Of a stretch of DNA of 6,290 bases, positions 1-6,290 are shown one piece after another. Below the pieces are notes generated by a model, which was not told where the DNA came from, searched no databases, and saw only the letters and a list, made by a program, of their open reading frames with translations. Position 1 is the first letter of the stretch, and every line of letters starts with the position of its first letter. Position numbers and translations under genes: made by a program. Origin of the DNA: Streptococcaceae bacterium. Lineage in GTDB: Bacteria > Bacillota > Bacilli > Lactobacillales > Streptococcaceae. The stretch covers positions 1-6,290 of the forward strand of contig CADFQU010000056.1 of assembly GCA_902836505.1 (NCBI GenBank), given 5' to 3'.

Positions 1-20
1 ATACTGTTTCTAAAAAATTG

Positions 21-25
21 AAGGA
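21..25 (+). promoter_or_regulatory. Ribosome binding site that sets the start of the S41 gene
   Basis: AAGGA lies 7 nt before the ATG at 33. The open frame also extends to a TTG at 18, but this motif would then fall inside the coding region and the TTG has no such motif before it. The ATG at 33 is therefore preferred, giving 421 residues rather than 426. Confidence 0.75.
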
Positions 26-32
26 ATCTTTT

Positions 33-1298
33 ATGAAAAAAACTGCTATTTTTGAAGATGTCGTCTCCATTATGACTCACGATTCATCTACTATCAAAGA
101 TCGAAAAGGATGTGATCCAGAGCCTTTTCGGGAAAAAATAACAGATGATATGGCGGATGATGCCTTTCTTTATCAAGTCAGGTCCTACCTAGCCAGTTTT
201 GGTATTATTGGGCACATCTCCTTTCAGAATAAAAAAGCTGGTCAGAAAGGCTTTCTCTTACGTGTAATGGACCATCAACTTTATGTTGAAAATGCGCATG
301 CAGACACTGGTCTCCAGGCAGGGGATCAGATCCTAGGTCTGGATGGAAGTGACTTGGAGCAGGTGGCGTCTCTTCATAAGGACTATTTTATAAGTAAGAC
401 CCCCGAAAGACACTACCGAGAATGGGCGGATTTGGTCTCTCAGTCCAAAAGAGTCACCCTGCTTCGAGAAGGGGTAGAAAAGACCATTGAAGTAGCGCCC
501 AGTCGAGAGCCGATCCAAGATCAGATTTTTTGGAAACGGTTAGACGATGAGATTCTTTATCTTTGTCTGGATAACTTTATGGATGAAGGAGCTATTAGTC
601 GCTTATACCAAGAGTGTTTACCGATGATGACGGAAGTCAAGTTCCTTCTCATTGATGTCCGACAGAACGGTGGAGGGACAGATTCTTTATATTTCCCTCT
701 ATTACATCTAGGCTTAGAGAAGGGTCAGGGCTATGATTCGCTTGACTGGGATGATGATGGCATGGAAATTCTCTACACGGAACGCAATGTCGACTTACGC
801 TTGAAGGATTTTGAGGACTGGATGCAACAGGAAGAGATTAGTTCCGAAACAATTAAACTCCTTGAAGAGATGAAAGAGGATCTACTCCGCTATCGGGGCA
901 AAGGCTATGTGCTGTACCAGCAAGAAAACGAGGAATTCTTCCCAGAGGTTAGAGGCGGCCAATATCCCGAACAGATCTTTATCTTATCAGATATCTATTG
1001 TGCTTCATCTGGGGACAATTTTGTCCAGATGATGAAGCAGTTTAAGAAGGTAACGGTGGTAGGTAGACCAACTCTCGGAATTTTAGACTATTCCAATTGT
1101 TGTACCGTTGATTATGGTGATTATCGATTGATGTTTCCTACTTCTCGCTGTCTAAGCGTAGATCAAGGTAGAGGAATGACGGATAAAGGTGTTGAACCGG
1201 ATATAGAAATTCCCTGGACTCCAGCTCATTTTGAAAGAGACGTAGAAGTAGACAAGTGTTTGGAATTGATTCGTCAGAGTCGCGGAACGGCAAAATAA
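33..1298 (+). CDS. S41-family peptidase-like protein with PDZ domain
   Basis: A 421-residue protein with no signal peptide or membrane segment, so probably cytoplasmic. A helical N-terminal part is followed by a PDZ-like region (about 65-140, with GLQAGDQILGLDG from residue 93) and then a S41 (tail-specific protease/tricorn-like) core. Visible S41 marks are DVRQNGGG at 208-215, CASSGD at 323-328 with Ser325 the likely nucleophile (Ser326 is adjacent), and a GVEPDIEIP motif near the C-terminus. Carboxy-terminal processing proteases have a GKG-type lysine after the GERTFG-like strand; here the matching stretch reads GRPTLGILDY, so the Ser-Lys dyad appears absent. His61 in GIIGHIS could be the base of a tricorn/IRBP-type Ser-His arrangement, which is inference. 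The substrate is unknown. It lies upstream of dlt on the same strand with no clear terminator between, so read-through is possible, but dlt has its own promoter. I do not recognise a gene name. Confidence 0.8.
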   Translation: MKKTAIFEDVVSIMTHDSSTIKDRKGCDPEPFREKITDDMADDAFLYQVRSYLASFGIIGHISFQNKKAGQKGFLLRVMDHQLYVENAHADTGLQAGDQILGLDGSDLEQVASLHKDYFISKTPERHYREWADLVSQSKRVTLLREGVEKTIEVAPSREPIQDQIFWKRLDDEILYLCLDNFMDEGAISRLYQECLPMMTEVKFLLIDVRQNGGGTDSLYFPLLHLGLEKGQGYDSLDWDDDGMEILYTERNVDLRLKDFEDWMQQEEISSETIKLLEEMKEDLLRYRGKGYVLYQQENEEFFPEVRGGQYPEQIFILSDIYCASSGDNFVQMMKQFKKVTVVGRPTLGILDYSNCCTVDYGDYRLMFPTSRCLSVDQGRGMTDKGVEPDIEIPWTPAHFERDVEVDKCLELIRQSRGTAK

Positions 1299-1361
1299 GG
1301 CTTAGATTAGATGATGGTTGACTTAAATCAGAAAAGCAATCAATTTAAGGGCAGATCTCAA

Positions 1362-1390
1362 TTGTCTCTTATGGTAACGTTTTCTAGTAT
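1362..1390 (+). promoter_or_regulatory. Possible secondary upstream promoter
   Basis: TTGTCT (1362-1367) and TAGTAT (1385-1390) are separated by 17 nt, and each matches the sigma-70 type consensus at 4 of 6 positions. The spacing is ideal but the hexamers are weak, and the pair may be chance in AT-rich DNA. If used, it would give a dlt leader of roughly 75 nt. Confidence 0.25.
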
Positions 1391-1408
1391 TTTTTCCTTG
1401 TGTTTGGA

Positions 1409-1438
1409 TTGCTTTGACTGAACAAAAAATGGTAAAAT
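1409..1438 (+). promoter_or_regulatory. Probable dlt operon promoter (extended -10)
   Basis: TGGTAAAAT at 1430-1438 is a good extended -10 element (TG-N-TAAAAT). The best -35 at workable spacing is TTGCTT at 1409-1414 with an 18-nt spacer. The better-looking TTGACT at 1414-1419 is only 13 nt from the -10, too close for a normal -35. Transcription would start near 1445, leaving a leader of about 27 nt before dltX. In S. pneumoniae the dlt genes are reported in the CiaR regulon. I do not find a good TTTAAG-N5-TTTAAG direct repeat here, so CiaR control is not shown. Confidence 0.6.
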
Positions 1439-1471
1439 AGTCAGTGATAATCAAAATGAAGAGTGAAAAAG

Positions 1472-1600
1472 ATGAAACATAAAACACTTTATAAATTTAT
1501 AGGGCAAACAATCTTGTATTTCGCTATTTTCTTAGCCCTACTCTATTTCTTTAGTTACCTTGGTCAAGGTCAAGGTGGCTTTATTTACAATGAATTCTAA
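1472..1600 (+). CDS. dltX: DltX, small membrane peptide for teichoic acid D-alanylation
   Basis: A 42-residue peptide. A short basic N-terminus (MKHKTLYKF) is followed by one hydrophobic span at about residues 10-30 and a Gly/Gln linker (GQGQGG). It ends in FIYNEF at 37-42, which fits the conserved FxYxxF C-terminal motif of DltX. Family knowledge: DltX works with DltB, its C-terminus faces outside, and the motif tyrosine (Tyr39 here) has been proposed to carry the D-alanyl group between DltC and DltD. It is the first gene of the operon, directly downstream of the promoter. The Shine-Dalgarno is weak (AAGAG at 1459-1463, 8 nt before the ATG). Its stop codon adjoins the dltA ribosome binding site, so translation is probably coupled. 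Position, size, topology and end motif all agree. Confidence 0.92.
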   Translation: MKHKTLYKFIGQTILYFAIFLALLYFFSYLGQGQGGFIYNEF

Positions 1601-1607
1601 AGGAGAT
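1599..1607 (+). promoter_or_regulatory. Strong ribosome binding site for dltA
   Basis: AAAGGAGAT overlaps the dltX stop codon. Its AGGAG core ends 9 nt before a GTG codon at 1615. This strong site supports the non-ATG start of dltA. Confidence 0.8.
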
Positions 1608-1614
1608 CCCTACC

Positions 1615-3165
1615 GTGTCAAACCAACCAATTACTGATATGATTGAGGCGATTGAACGTTACGCCCAACTACAACCAGACTATCCTGTCTACAATGTCCT
1701 TGGAGAAGAGCATACCTATGGCCAATTGAAGGCTGATTCAGATAGCTTAGCGGCCCACATTGACCAAATGGGACTTCCTGAAAAGTCACCTGTTGTGGTC
1801 TTTGGTGGACAAGAATATGAAATGTTGGCAACCTTTGTGGCCCTGACCAAGTCTGGCCACGCCTATATCCCAATTGACAGCCACTCTGCCTTGGAGCGCG
1901 TGTCTGCTATTGTTGAAGTGGCTGATCCAAGCTTAATTATCGCCATCAATGAGTTTCCAATTGAAAATCCAGCTGCTCCAGTCATGTCCTTGGAGCAAGT
2001 GCGTGAAGCTTATGCGGCTCAGAATATGTATGACTTGCAACATCCGGTCAAGGGGGATGATAACTACTACATCATCTTTACCTCGGGGACAACTGGAAAA
2101 CCAAAAGGGGTGCAAATTTCACACGACAACTTGCTCAGCTTCACCAACTGGATGATTACAGACAAGGAATTTGCGACGCCAGAGCGTCCGCAAATGTTGG
2201 CCCAACCACCTTATTCCTTTGATTTGTCTGTCATGTACTGGGCACCGACCTTAGCTCTTGGAGGGACCCTTTTTGCCCTTCCATCAGCCATTACTCAAGA
2301 CTTTAAACAACTCTTTGCGACCATCTTTTCTCTTCCGATTGCTATCTGGACTTCAACGCCATCTTTTGCAGATATGGCCATGTTGTCTGAAGATTTCAAT
2401 GCTGAAAAGATGCCAGGCATTACCCATTTCTACTTTGATGGGGAAGAGTTAACGGTTAAAACGGCTCAAAAACTGCGCGAGCGTTTCCCAAATGCTCGGA
2501 TTATCAATGCTTATGGACCAACGGAAGCGACGGTAGCTTTGTCGGCAGTTGCTATCACAGATGAAATGCTAGCGACTCTTAAACGCTTGCCAATTGGTTA
2601 TACTAAAGAAGATTCTCCAACCTTCATTATTGATGAGGAAGGAAACAAATTGCCAAATGGAGAGCAAGGAGAGATCATCGTGTCTGGACCGGCTGTTTCA
2701 AAAGGTTATATGAATAATCCAGAGAAAACAGCAGAAGCCTTCTTCGAATTTGAAGGACTTCCAGCCTACCATACGGGAGATGTTGGTACCATGACAGATG
2801 AAGGTCTTCTTCTCTATGGTGGTCGGATGGACTTCCAGATCAAGTTTAACGGCTATCGTATTGAGCTAGAAGATGTTTCTCAAAACTTGAACAAATCTCA
2901 GTACATCGACTCGGCTGTTGCAGTGCCACGCTACAACAAAGATCATAAGGTTCAAAATCTCTTGGCCTATGTCATCTTAAAAGATGGCGTCAAAGAGCAA
3001 TTTGAACGCGAGATTGATATTACGAAAGCCATCAAGGAAGATTTGGAACACATCATGATGTCTTATATGATGCCTTCAAAATTCCTTTACCGTGATAGTT
3101 TACCGCTAACTCCAAACGGGAAAATCGACATCAAAGGGTTGATTAGTGAGGTTAACAACCGATGA
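1615..3165 (+). CDS. dltA: D-alanine--D-alanyl carrier protein ligase DltA
   Basis: A 516-residue cytoplasmic adenylation enzyme of the ANL superfamily. It forms D-alanyl-AMP from D-Ala and ATP, then transfers D-Ala to the phosphopantetheine thiol of DltC. The adenylation motifs appear in order: P-loop [10 protein letters not shown] at 156-165, AYGPTEAT at 299-306, TGD at 387-389, GRMD at 403-406, and the C-terminal PNGKIDIKG with catalytic Lys503. Length is normal for the family. The start is GTG, chosen because AAGGAGA lies 9 nt upstream and residues from here ([17 protein letters not shown]) look like a normal DltA N-terminus. Residue 275 is Asp in FYFDGEELT, where Bacillus cereus DltA has Cys269, a residue linked to D-Ala selectivity. 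It lies 14 nt after dltX, and its last codons overlap the dltB start in an ATGA. Confidence 0.97.
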   Translation: MSNQPITDMIEAIERYAQLQPDYPVYNVLGEEHTYGQLKADSDSLAAHIDQMGLPEKSPVVVFGGQEYEMLATFVALTKSGHAYIPIDSHSALERVSAIVEVADPSLIIAINEFPIENPAAPVMSLEQVREAYAAQNMYDLQHPVKGDDNYYIIFTSGTTGKPKGVQISHDNLLSFTNWMITDKEFATPERPQMLAQPPYSFDLSVMYWAPTLALGGTLFALPSAITQDFKQLFATIFSLPIAIWTSTPSFADMAMLSEDFNAEKMPGITHFYFDGEELTVKTAQKLRERFPNARIINAYGPTEATVALSAVAITDEMLATLKRLPIGYTKEDSPTFIIDEEGNKLPNGEQGEIIVSGPAVSKGYMNNPEKTAEAFFEFEGLPAYHTGDVGTMTDEGLLLYGGRMDFQIKFNGYRIELEDVSQNLNKSQYIDSAVAVPRYNKDHKVQNLLAYVILKDGVKEQFEREIDITKAIKEDLEHIMMSYMMPSKFLYRDSLPLTPNGKIDIKGLISEVNNR

Positions 3166-4412
3166 TCGAGTTTTTGAAACAGCTCCCTCATTTAGAACCC
3201 TATGGGACCCCGGTCTACTTTATTTATCTGATTGGGGCCTTATTGCCCATCTTTGTTGGCCTCTTCTTTAAAAAGCGATTCCCAGTCTATGAAGCCTTGG
3301 TCAGTCTCGCCTTTATTGTTCTAATGCTGACAGGGACGGATTTGAAACAAATCTATGCGGTTCTTTTCTACCTCTTTTGGCAAATCCTTTGGGTCTACTC
3401 CTATAAATTCTATCGAAGCCAGCGTGACAACAAGTGGGTCTTTTACCTCCACTCTTTCTTGGTCGTTTTGCCCTTGGTTTTTGTGAAGGTGCAACCAGCC
3501 ATTGATGGCACCCAGTCTTGGATGGGCTTCCTTGGGATCTCTTATCTGACCTTCCGAGCAGTGGGCATGATTATCGAGATGCGAGACGGAACCCTCAAAG
3601 ACTTTAGTCTCTGGGAATTCTTGCGTTTCTTGCTCTTTATGCCGACTTTTTCAAGTGGGCCGATCGACCGCTTCAAACGCTTCAATGAAGATTATCTGAC
3701 GATTCCGGATCGAGATGAGCTTCTAGATATGTTGGAGCAGAGCGTCAAGTATATCATGCTTGGCTTCCTCTATAAGTTTATTCTAGCTCATATCTTTGGC
3801 CATCTCTTACTAGGACACGTCAAGACCTATGCCCTTCTTCAAGGGGGAATCTTTAACCTAGGCACCTTAGGGGTCATGTATGTCTTTGGTTTGGATCTCT
3901 TCTTTGACTTTGCAGGCTATTCCATGTTTGCCCTTGCGGCATCCAACCTGATGGGGATTAAGAGCCCAATCAACTTTAATCTTCCTTTCAAATCACGTGA
4001 TTTAAAGGAGTTCTGGAATCGTTGGCACATGAGTTTGTCCTTCTGGTTTCGTGACTTTGTCTTTATGCGTCTAGTCATGGTCTTGATGCGCAACAAGGTC
4101 TTTCAGAGTCGGATTACAACGTCAAACGTTGCCTATATCATTAACATGTTGGTCATGGGCTTCTGGCATGGAGTGACCTGGTATTATGTTGCTTATGGTC
4201 TTTTCCACGGACTTGGTCTTGTGATCAATGATGCCTGGCTTCGGAAGAAAAAAACAATCAATAAAGAACGTAAAGCAAAAGGACTAGAGCCCCTACCAGA
4301 CAATCGCTGGACCCAGGCTCTTGGAATCTTTATTACCTTCAATACCGTCATGCTGTCCTTCCTGATTTTCTCAGGCTTCTTGGATCAGCAATGGTTTCCA
4401 AAAATGAAATAA
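3162..4412 (+). CDS. dltB: DltB, MBOAT-family D-alanyl transfer membrane protein
   Basis: A 416-residue polytopic membrane protein of the membrane-bound O-acyltransferase family, with about ten or more hydrophobic spans starting at about residues 17-35. Family knowledge: DltB forms a funnel that receives D-alanyl-DltC on the inner face and lets the acyl group cross to the outside. The two conserved MBOAT histidines are in WHMSLSFW (His289) and GFWHGVTW (His336), numbered exactly as in the S. thermophilus DltB structure. The [11 protein letters not shown] segment (about residues 165-175) is also typical of the family. The start ATG overlaps the dltA stop by 4 nt (ATGA). A modest GAGG at 3148-3151 plus this overlap suggests translational coupling. 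Length and C-terminus appear complete. Confidence 0.97.
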   Translation: MIEFLKQLPHLEPYGTPVYFIYLIGALLPIFVGLFFKKRFPVYEALVSLAFIVLMLTGTDLKQIYAVLFYLFWQILWVYSYKFYRSQRDNKWVFYLHSFLVVLPLVFVKVQPAIDGTQSWMGFLGISYLTFRAVGMIIEMRDGTLKDFSLWEFLRFLLFMPTFSSGPIDRFKRFNEDYLTIPDRDELLDMLEQSVKYIMLGFLYKFILAHIFGHLLLGHVKTYALLQGGIFNLGTLGVMYVFGLDLFFDFAGYSMFALAASNLMGIKSPINFNLPFKSRDLKEFWNRWHMSLSFWFRDFVFMRLVMVLMRNKVFQSRITTSNVAYIINMLVMGFWHGVTWYYVAYGLFHGLGLVINDAWLRKKKTINKERKAKGLEPLPDNRWTQALGIFITFNTVMLSFLIFSGFLDQQWFPKMK

Positions 4413-4430
4413 GAAAAGGAAAAATGAAAA

Positions 4431-4670
4431 ATGGATGTAAAATCACAAGTAATTGAAATTATTGACGAATTGTTTATGGAAGATGTCTCAGACATGATGG
4501 ATGAGGATCTCTTTGATGCTGGTGTCCTTGATAGCATGGGAACCGTTGAGTTGATTGTGGAATTGGAAAACCGCTTCGATATTCGGGTTCCAGTATCTGA
4601 ATTTGGTCGTGATGACTGGAATACTGCCAACAAAATCGTAGAAGGTGTCATGGAGCTTCAGAATGCTTAA
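4431..4670 (+). CDS. dltC: D-alanyl carrier protein DltC
   Basis: A 79-residue acidic carrier protein of the ACP/PCP fold. Ser35 in [11 protein letters not shown] is the site for the 4'-phosphopantetheine arm that carries D-alanine. The surrounding four-helix pattern and the C-terminal [13 protein letters not shown] segment are typical of streptococcal DltC. It is cytoplasmic, loaded by DltA and docked on the inner face of DltB. Start choice: AAAGGA at 4415-4420 lies 10 nt before this ATG. Another ATG at 4424 is out of frame and reaches a stop after ten codons. It follows dltB by 18 nt and overlaps the dltD start by 8 nt. Confidence 0.97.
   Translation: MDVKSQVIEIIDELFMEDVSDMMDEDLFDAGVLDSMGTVELIVELENRFDIRVPVSEFGRDDWNTANKIVEGVMELQNA
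4652..4655 (+). promoter_or_regulatory. Ribosome binding site that sets the dltD start, inside dltC
   Basis: GGAG within the last codons of dltC lies 7 nt before the ATG at 4663. The frame also allows a GTG at 4645, but that start has no matching site and would add SWSFR ahead of a good membrane-anchor N-terminus. The ATG at 4663 is preferred. Confidence 0.7.
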
Positions 4671-5931
4671 ACGATTGTGGCTGATTCTGGGTCCAGTCTT
4701 TTGCGCCATGGCTCTTGTCGCTGCTCTTCTCTTTTTCTATCCGATTAACCACAAACATAATCTGACAGAGGAGAAAAAGGCTGCAGTGAGCTTGACGGCA
4801 GAAGGCTTTAAAAGTCGTGCCCGTAAGGAAGAAGCGCTCGGGGATCCCAACTATCGTTTTGTACCCTTCTTTGGTTCCAGCGAATGGTTGCGATTTGACA
4901 TCGTCCACCCAGCAGTACTAGCAGAGAAGTATGATCGCTCTTATCGTCCGTATTTTCTAGGACAACGAGGGGCAGCATCCTTGAACCAATATTTTGGGAT
5001 GCAGCAAATTCTTCCTCAACTAGAAGGGAAAACGGCTGTTTATGTAGTATCGCCCCAGTGGTTTACGAAGGACGGTTATGATTCATCGGCCTTCCAGCAA
5101 TACTTTAACAGTGACCAATTAACGAGCTTTTTGGCCAACCAAGAAGCTGGACCAGCAAGCCAGTATGCGGCATCTCGTCTTTTACAGCAGTACCCTAATG
5201 TTGCTATGCAGGGAGGAGTTCAGAAACTAGCCAATGGCCAAAATCTATCTAGTTTTGAAAAAAGTCTCAATCAGACCCTCATGCGCTTTGTACGTCGAGA
5301 GGATGCCTTCTTTAGCACCTTTACGGCAATGAACAATAGCAATTATGAGAAGAAAGTTCTCTCTCGCTTAAACGACTTGCCAGACACATTTTCTTACGAT
5401 GCCTTGGAAGAAGTGGCGACGGCTGAAGCCAAAGAGAAAACAAACAATAATAAACTAGGCATTAGCAATAGCTTTTATACCCATCGCCTTGCTAGTAAGT
5501 TAAAGAAACTCAAAGGATTCCAAAAGAATGAATCCTATGAACAATCCCCAGAATACAATGATTTACAACTGGTTTTGGATCAGTTTGCTCAATCTAAAAC
5601 CAATGTGATCTTTGTTATCCCTCCAGTGAACTCGAAATGGATGGCTTATACAGGCTTGAGTAAAGAAATGTATCAACGAACAGTTGAAAAAATCCGATAT
5701 CAACTAGAAAGTCAAGGCTTTACCCATATTGCTGATTTTTCTAAAGATGGTGATAAACCTTACTTTATGCAGGACACCATTCATATGGGCTGGAATGGAT
5801 GGTTGGCATTTGACAAGGCAGTTGATCCTTTTGTCTCCAACCCTCAACCTGCACCTGAATACAAGATTAACAATCGTTTCTTAAGTCAGGACTGGGCTAA
5901 CTACAAAGGTCAGCCGGATCAATTTAAGTAA
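4663..5931 (+). CDS. dltD: DltD, extracytoplasmic D-alanyl transfer protein
   Basis: A 422-residue protein that begins [10 protein letters not shown] and has one N-terminal membrane anchor at about residues 5-27, with the rest outside the cell. The SGNH-hydrolase-like fold is marked by FFGSSEW at 69-75 (nucleophile Ser73 by alignment with the GDS block, or Ser72) and by the C-terminal DTIHMGW motif, where Asp371 and His374 would complete the triad. Family knowledge: DltD transfers D-alanine to the teichoic acid backbone. It has also been described as an esterase/thioesterase acting on D-alanyl groups. The middle part is rich in Gln/Asn/Ser, as usual in these proteins. The start overlaps the end of dltC by 8 nt, so the two are probably translationally coupled. 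It is the last gene of the operon and is followed by a strong terminator 5 nt after the stop. Confidence 0.96.
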   Translation: MLKRLWLILGPVFCAMALVAALLFFYPINHKHNLTEEKKAAVSLTAEGFKSRARKEEALGDPNYRFVPFFGSSEWLRFDIVHPAVLAEKYDRSYRPYFLGQRGAASLNQYFGMQQILPQLEGKTAVYVVSPQWFTKDGYDSSAFQQYFNSDQLTSFLANQEAGPASQYAASRLLQQYPNVAMQGGVQKLANGQNLSSFEKSLNQTLMRFVRREDAFFSTFTAMNNSNYEKKVLSRLNDLPDTFSYDALEEVATAEAKEKTNNNKLGISNSFYTHRLASKLKKLKGFQKNESYEQSPEYNDLQLVLDQFAQSKTNVIFVIPPVNSKWMAYTGLSKEMYQRTVEKIRYQLESQGFTHIADFSKDGDKPYFMQDTIHMGWNGWLAFDKAVDPFVSNPQPAPEYKINNRFLSQDWANYKGQPDQFK

Positions 5932-5936
5932 GAAGC

Positions 5937-5971
5937 GAAGAGGTTGAGAATACCCAGTCTCAACCTTTTTT
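5937..5971 (+). terminator. Intrinsic terminator of the dlt operon
   Basis: AGGTTGAGA (5941-5949) pairs perfectly with TCTCAACCT (5958-5966) around an 8-nt loop. The stem is followed by a run of T (TTTTTT, 5966-5971). The upstream GAAG can extend the stem into the T run, giving partial bidirectional character. Its place directly after the dltD stop marks the operon end. Confidence 0.92.
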
Positions 5972-5990
5972 CCTATGGTTTTGAAGAAAC

Positions 5991-6036
5991 TTATCCCCAT
6001 ATTCACAGACTTATCCACAGACTTGTGGATAAGTCT
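5991..6036. repeat. DnaA-box cluster with perfect inverted repeat
   Basis: Two perfect consensus DnaA boxes, TTATCCACA, face each other at 6011-6019 (+) and 6024-6032 (-). They form the core of a 13-bp perfect inverted repeat (AGACTTATCCACA at 6007-6019 and its complement at 6024-6036) around a 4-nt GACT spacer. A one-mismatch box TTATCCCCA is at 5991-5999 and a two-mismatch box ATATTCACA at 5999-6007. CACAGACTT is also directly repeated 12 nt apart (6004 and 6016). No T run follows, so it is not a second terminator. It could bind DnaA, bind another regulator, or act as an RNA hairpin in the leader of the gene at 6067. The box matches are seen; the function is inferred. Confidence 0.7.
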
Positions 6037-6066
6037 ATCTACTAGAAAGAGAGGAACTGGTAAACC

Positions 6067-6290
6067 ATGAAAACAATGAAGAAAATAGCTTTTTATGCGA
6101 TTCTTCAAGGAATCGTGGTCTTTCTCATTACGGGCCTCATCACCCAATTAATCAGAGGAGACTTCTTTTTCCGTAACTTGGCCCCAATATTTGGAGTCTT
6201 GGCAGCTATCATGCGTTTTGGAACAGCTAGTCTGATGAAAATCTTGGCCCCAACCCTATACGATGAAGAGGCCAAACAAGAGAAAGCTCC
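6067..6290 (+). CDS. Small putative membrane protein, cut by window end
   Basis: 74 complete codons are open to the end of the window and no stop is reached. The protein begins MKTMKKIAFYAILQG, with two hydrophobic segments at about residues 7-27 and 37-59 joined by a short LIRGDFFFRN loop. A charged stretch rich in Glu and Lys follows (YDEEAKQEKAP). AGAGGA at 6050-6055 lies about 11 nt before the ATG, slightly long spacing. A second in-frame ATG at 6076 is possible but has no better site. I do not recognise the family and assign no function. It lies after the dlt terminator and the DnaA-box hairpin, so it is probably a separate transcription unit, though I cannot point to a clear promoter. 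Codon use looks like that of its neighbours. Confidence 0.65.
   Translation, partial: MKTMKKIAFYAILQGIVVFLITGLITQLIRGDFFFRNLAPIFGVLAAIMRFGTASLMKILAPTLYDEEAKQEKA

Larger units (their letters stand above)
1299..1471. other. Intergenic control region before dltX
   Basis: 173 bases without a gene. It contains the likely dlt promoter (1409-1438), a weaker possible promoter (1362-1390), a CTTAAAT/ATTTAAG inverted repeat (1322-1328 and 1343-1349) and an AAAGCAATC/GATTGCTTT inverted repeat (1333-1341 and 1407-1415). No GC-rich hairpin followed by a T run is seen after the S41 gene. The T run at 1391-1395 is not preceded by a convincing stem. Confidence 0.6.

Noticed and set aside
18..32. TTG start extending the S41 protein by five residues
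   Set aside because: The AAGGA at 21-25 is correctly spaced for the ATG at 33 and would be inside the coding region if the TTG were used.
333..518. Minus-strand open frames inside the S41, dltA, dltC and dltD genes
   Set aside because: They are antisense shadows of well-supported genes and show no domain features of their own.
1403..1419. CiaR-type direct repeat at the dlt promoter (TTTGGA-N5-TTGACT)
   Set aside because: Each half matches TTTAAG at only three of six positions, too weak to call even though CiaR control of dlt is reported in pneumococcus.
1456..1482. Eight-codon open frame (MKSEKDET) overlapping the dltX start
   Set aside because: It has no ribosome binding site and is out of frame with dltX; nothing beyond chance supports a leader peptide.
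4645..4662. GTG start extending DltD by six residues
   Set aside because: GGAG at 4652-4655 fits the ATG at 4663, and the N-terminus from there is a normal basic-then-hydrophobic anchor.
6007..6036. Second intrinsic terminator
   Set aside because: The stem is strong but is followed by ATCTACTAG rather than a T run, and its arms are perfect DnaA boxes.
5881..6147. 88-codon minus-strand open frame across the dltD end, terminator and DnaA boxes
   Set aside because: It runs through the terminator and the palindrome and overlaps two + strand genes; no recognisable protein features.

Overview
This window holds a complete D-alanylation (dlt) operon of a Streptococcus, dltX-dltA-dltB-dltC-dltD, all on the + strand, with one gene on each side. 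The proteins point to the genus. DltC and DltD resemble the pneumococcal proteins as I remember them. The two conserved DltB histidines fall at residues 289 and 336, the same numbers as in S. thermophilus DltB. Moderate AT-richness and strong AGGAG-type ribosome binding sites also fit. A mitis/sanguinis-group oral streptococcus is my best guess; the species cannot be fixed from the sequence alone.

Layout: (1) 33-1298, a cytoplasmic PDZ-containing S41-family peptidase-like protein. (2) 1299-1471, a gap without genes that carries the dlt promoter (extended -10 at 1430-1438), a weaker possible upstream promoter and several small inverted repeats. (3) 1472-1600, dltX, a 42-codon gene easily missed by gene callers. 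(4) 1615-3165 dltA, 3162-4412 dltB, 4431-4670 dltC and 4663-5931 dltD. These are tightly packed, with a 14-nt gap, a 4-nt overlap, an 18-nt gap and an 8-nt overlap in turn. (5) 5937-5971, a strong intrinsic terminator. (6) 5991-6036, a compact cluster of DnaA-box-like sequences containing a perfect 13-bp inverted repeat. (7) 6067 to the window end, the start of a small putative membrane protein cut by the window edge.

How the operon works (established family knowledge): DltA activates D-alanine with ATP and loads it on the phosphopantetheine arm of the carrier DltC. The MBOAT protein DltB, with the one-span peptide DltX, takes the D-alanyl group across the membrane. The SGNH-fold DltD transfers it to teichoic acid outside, which lowers negative charge and raises resistance to cationic peptides. 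Every catalytic residue I looked for is present, so the operon looks intact.

I see no new multi-gene system. The least ordinary item is the DnaA-box cluster between the dltD terminator and the next gene. Two lesser points are an Asp in DltA where Bacillus DltA has the Cys tied to D-Ala selectivity, and a S41-like protein that lacks the usual catalytic lysine motif.
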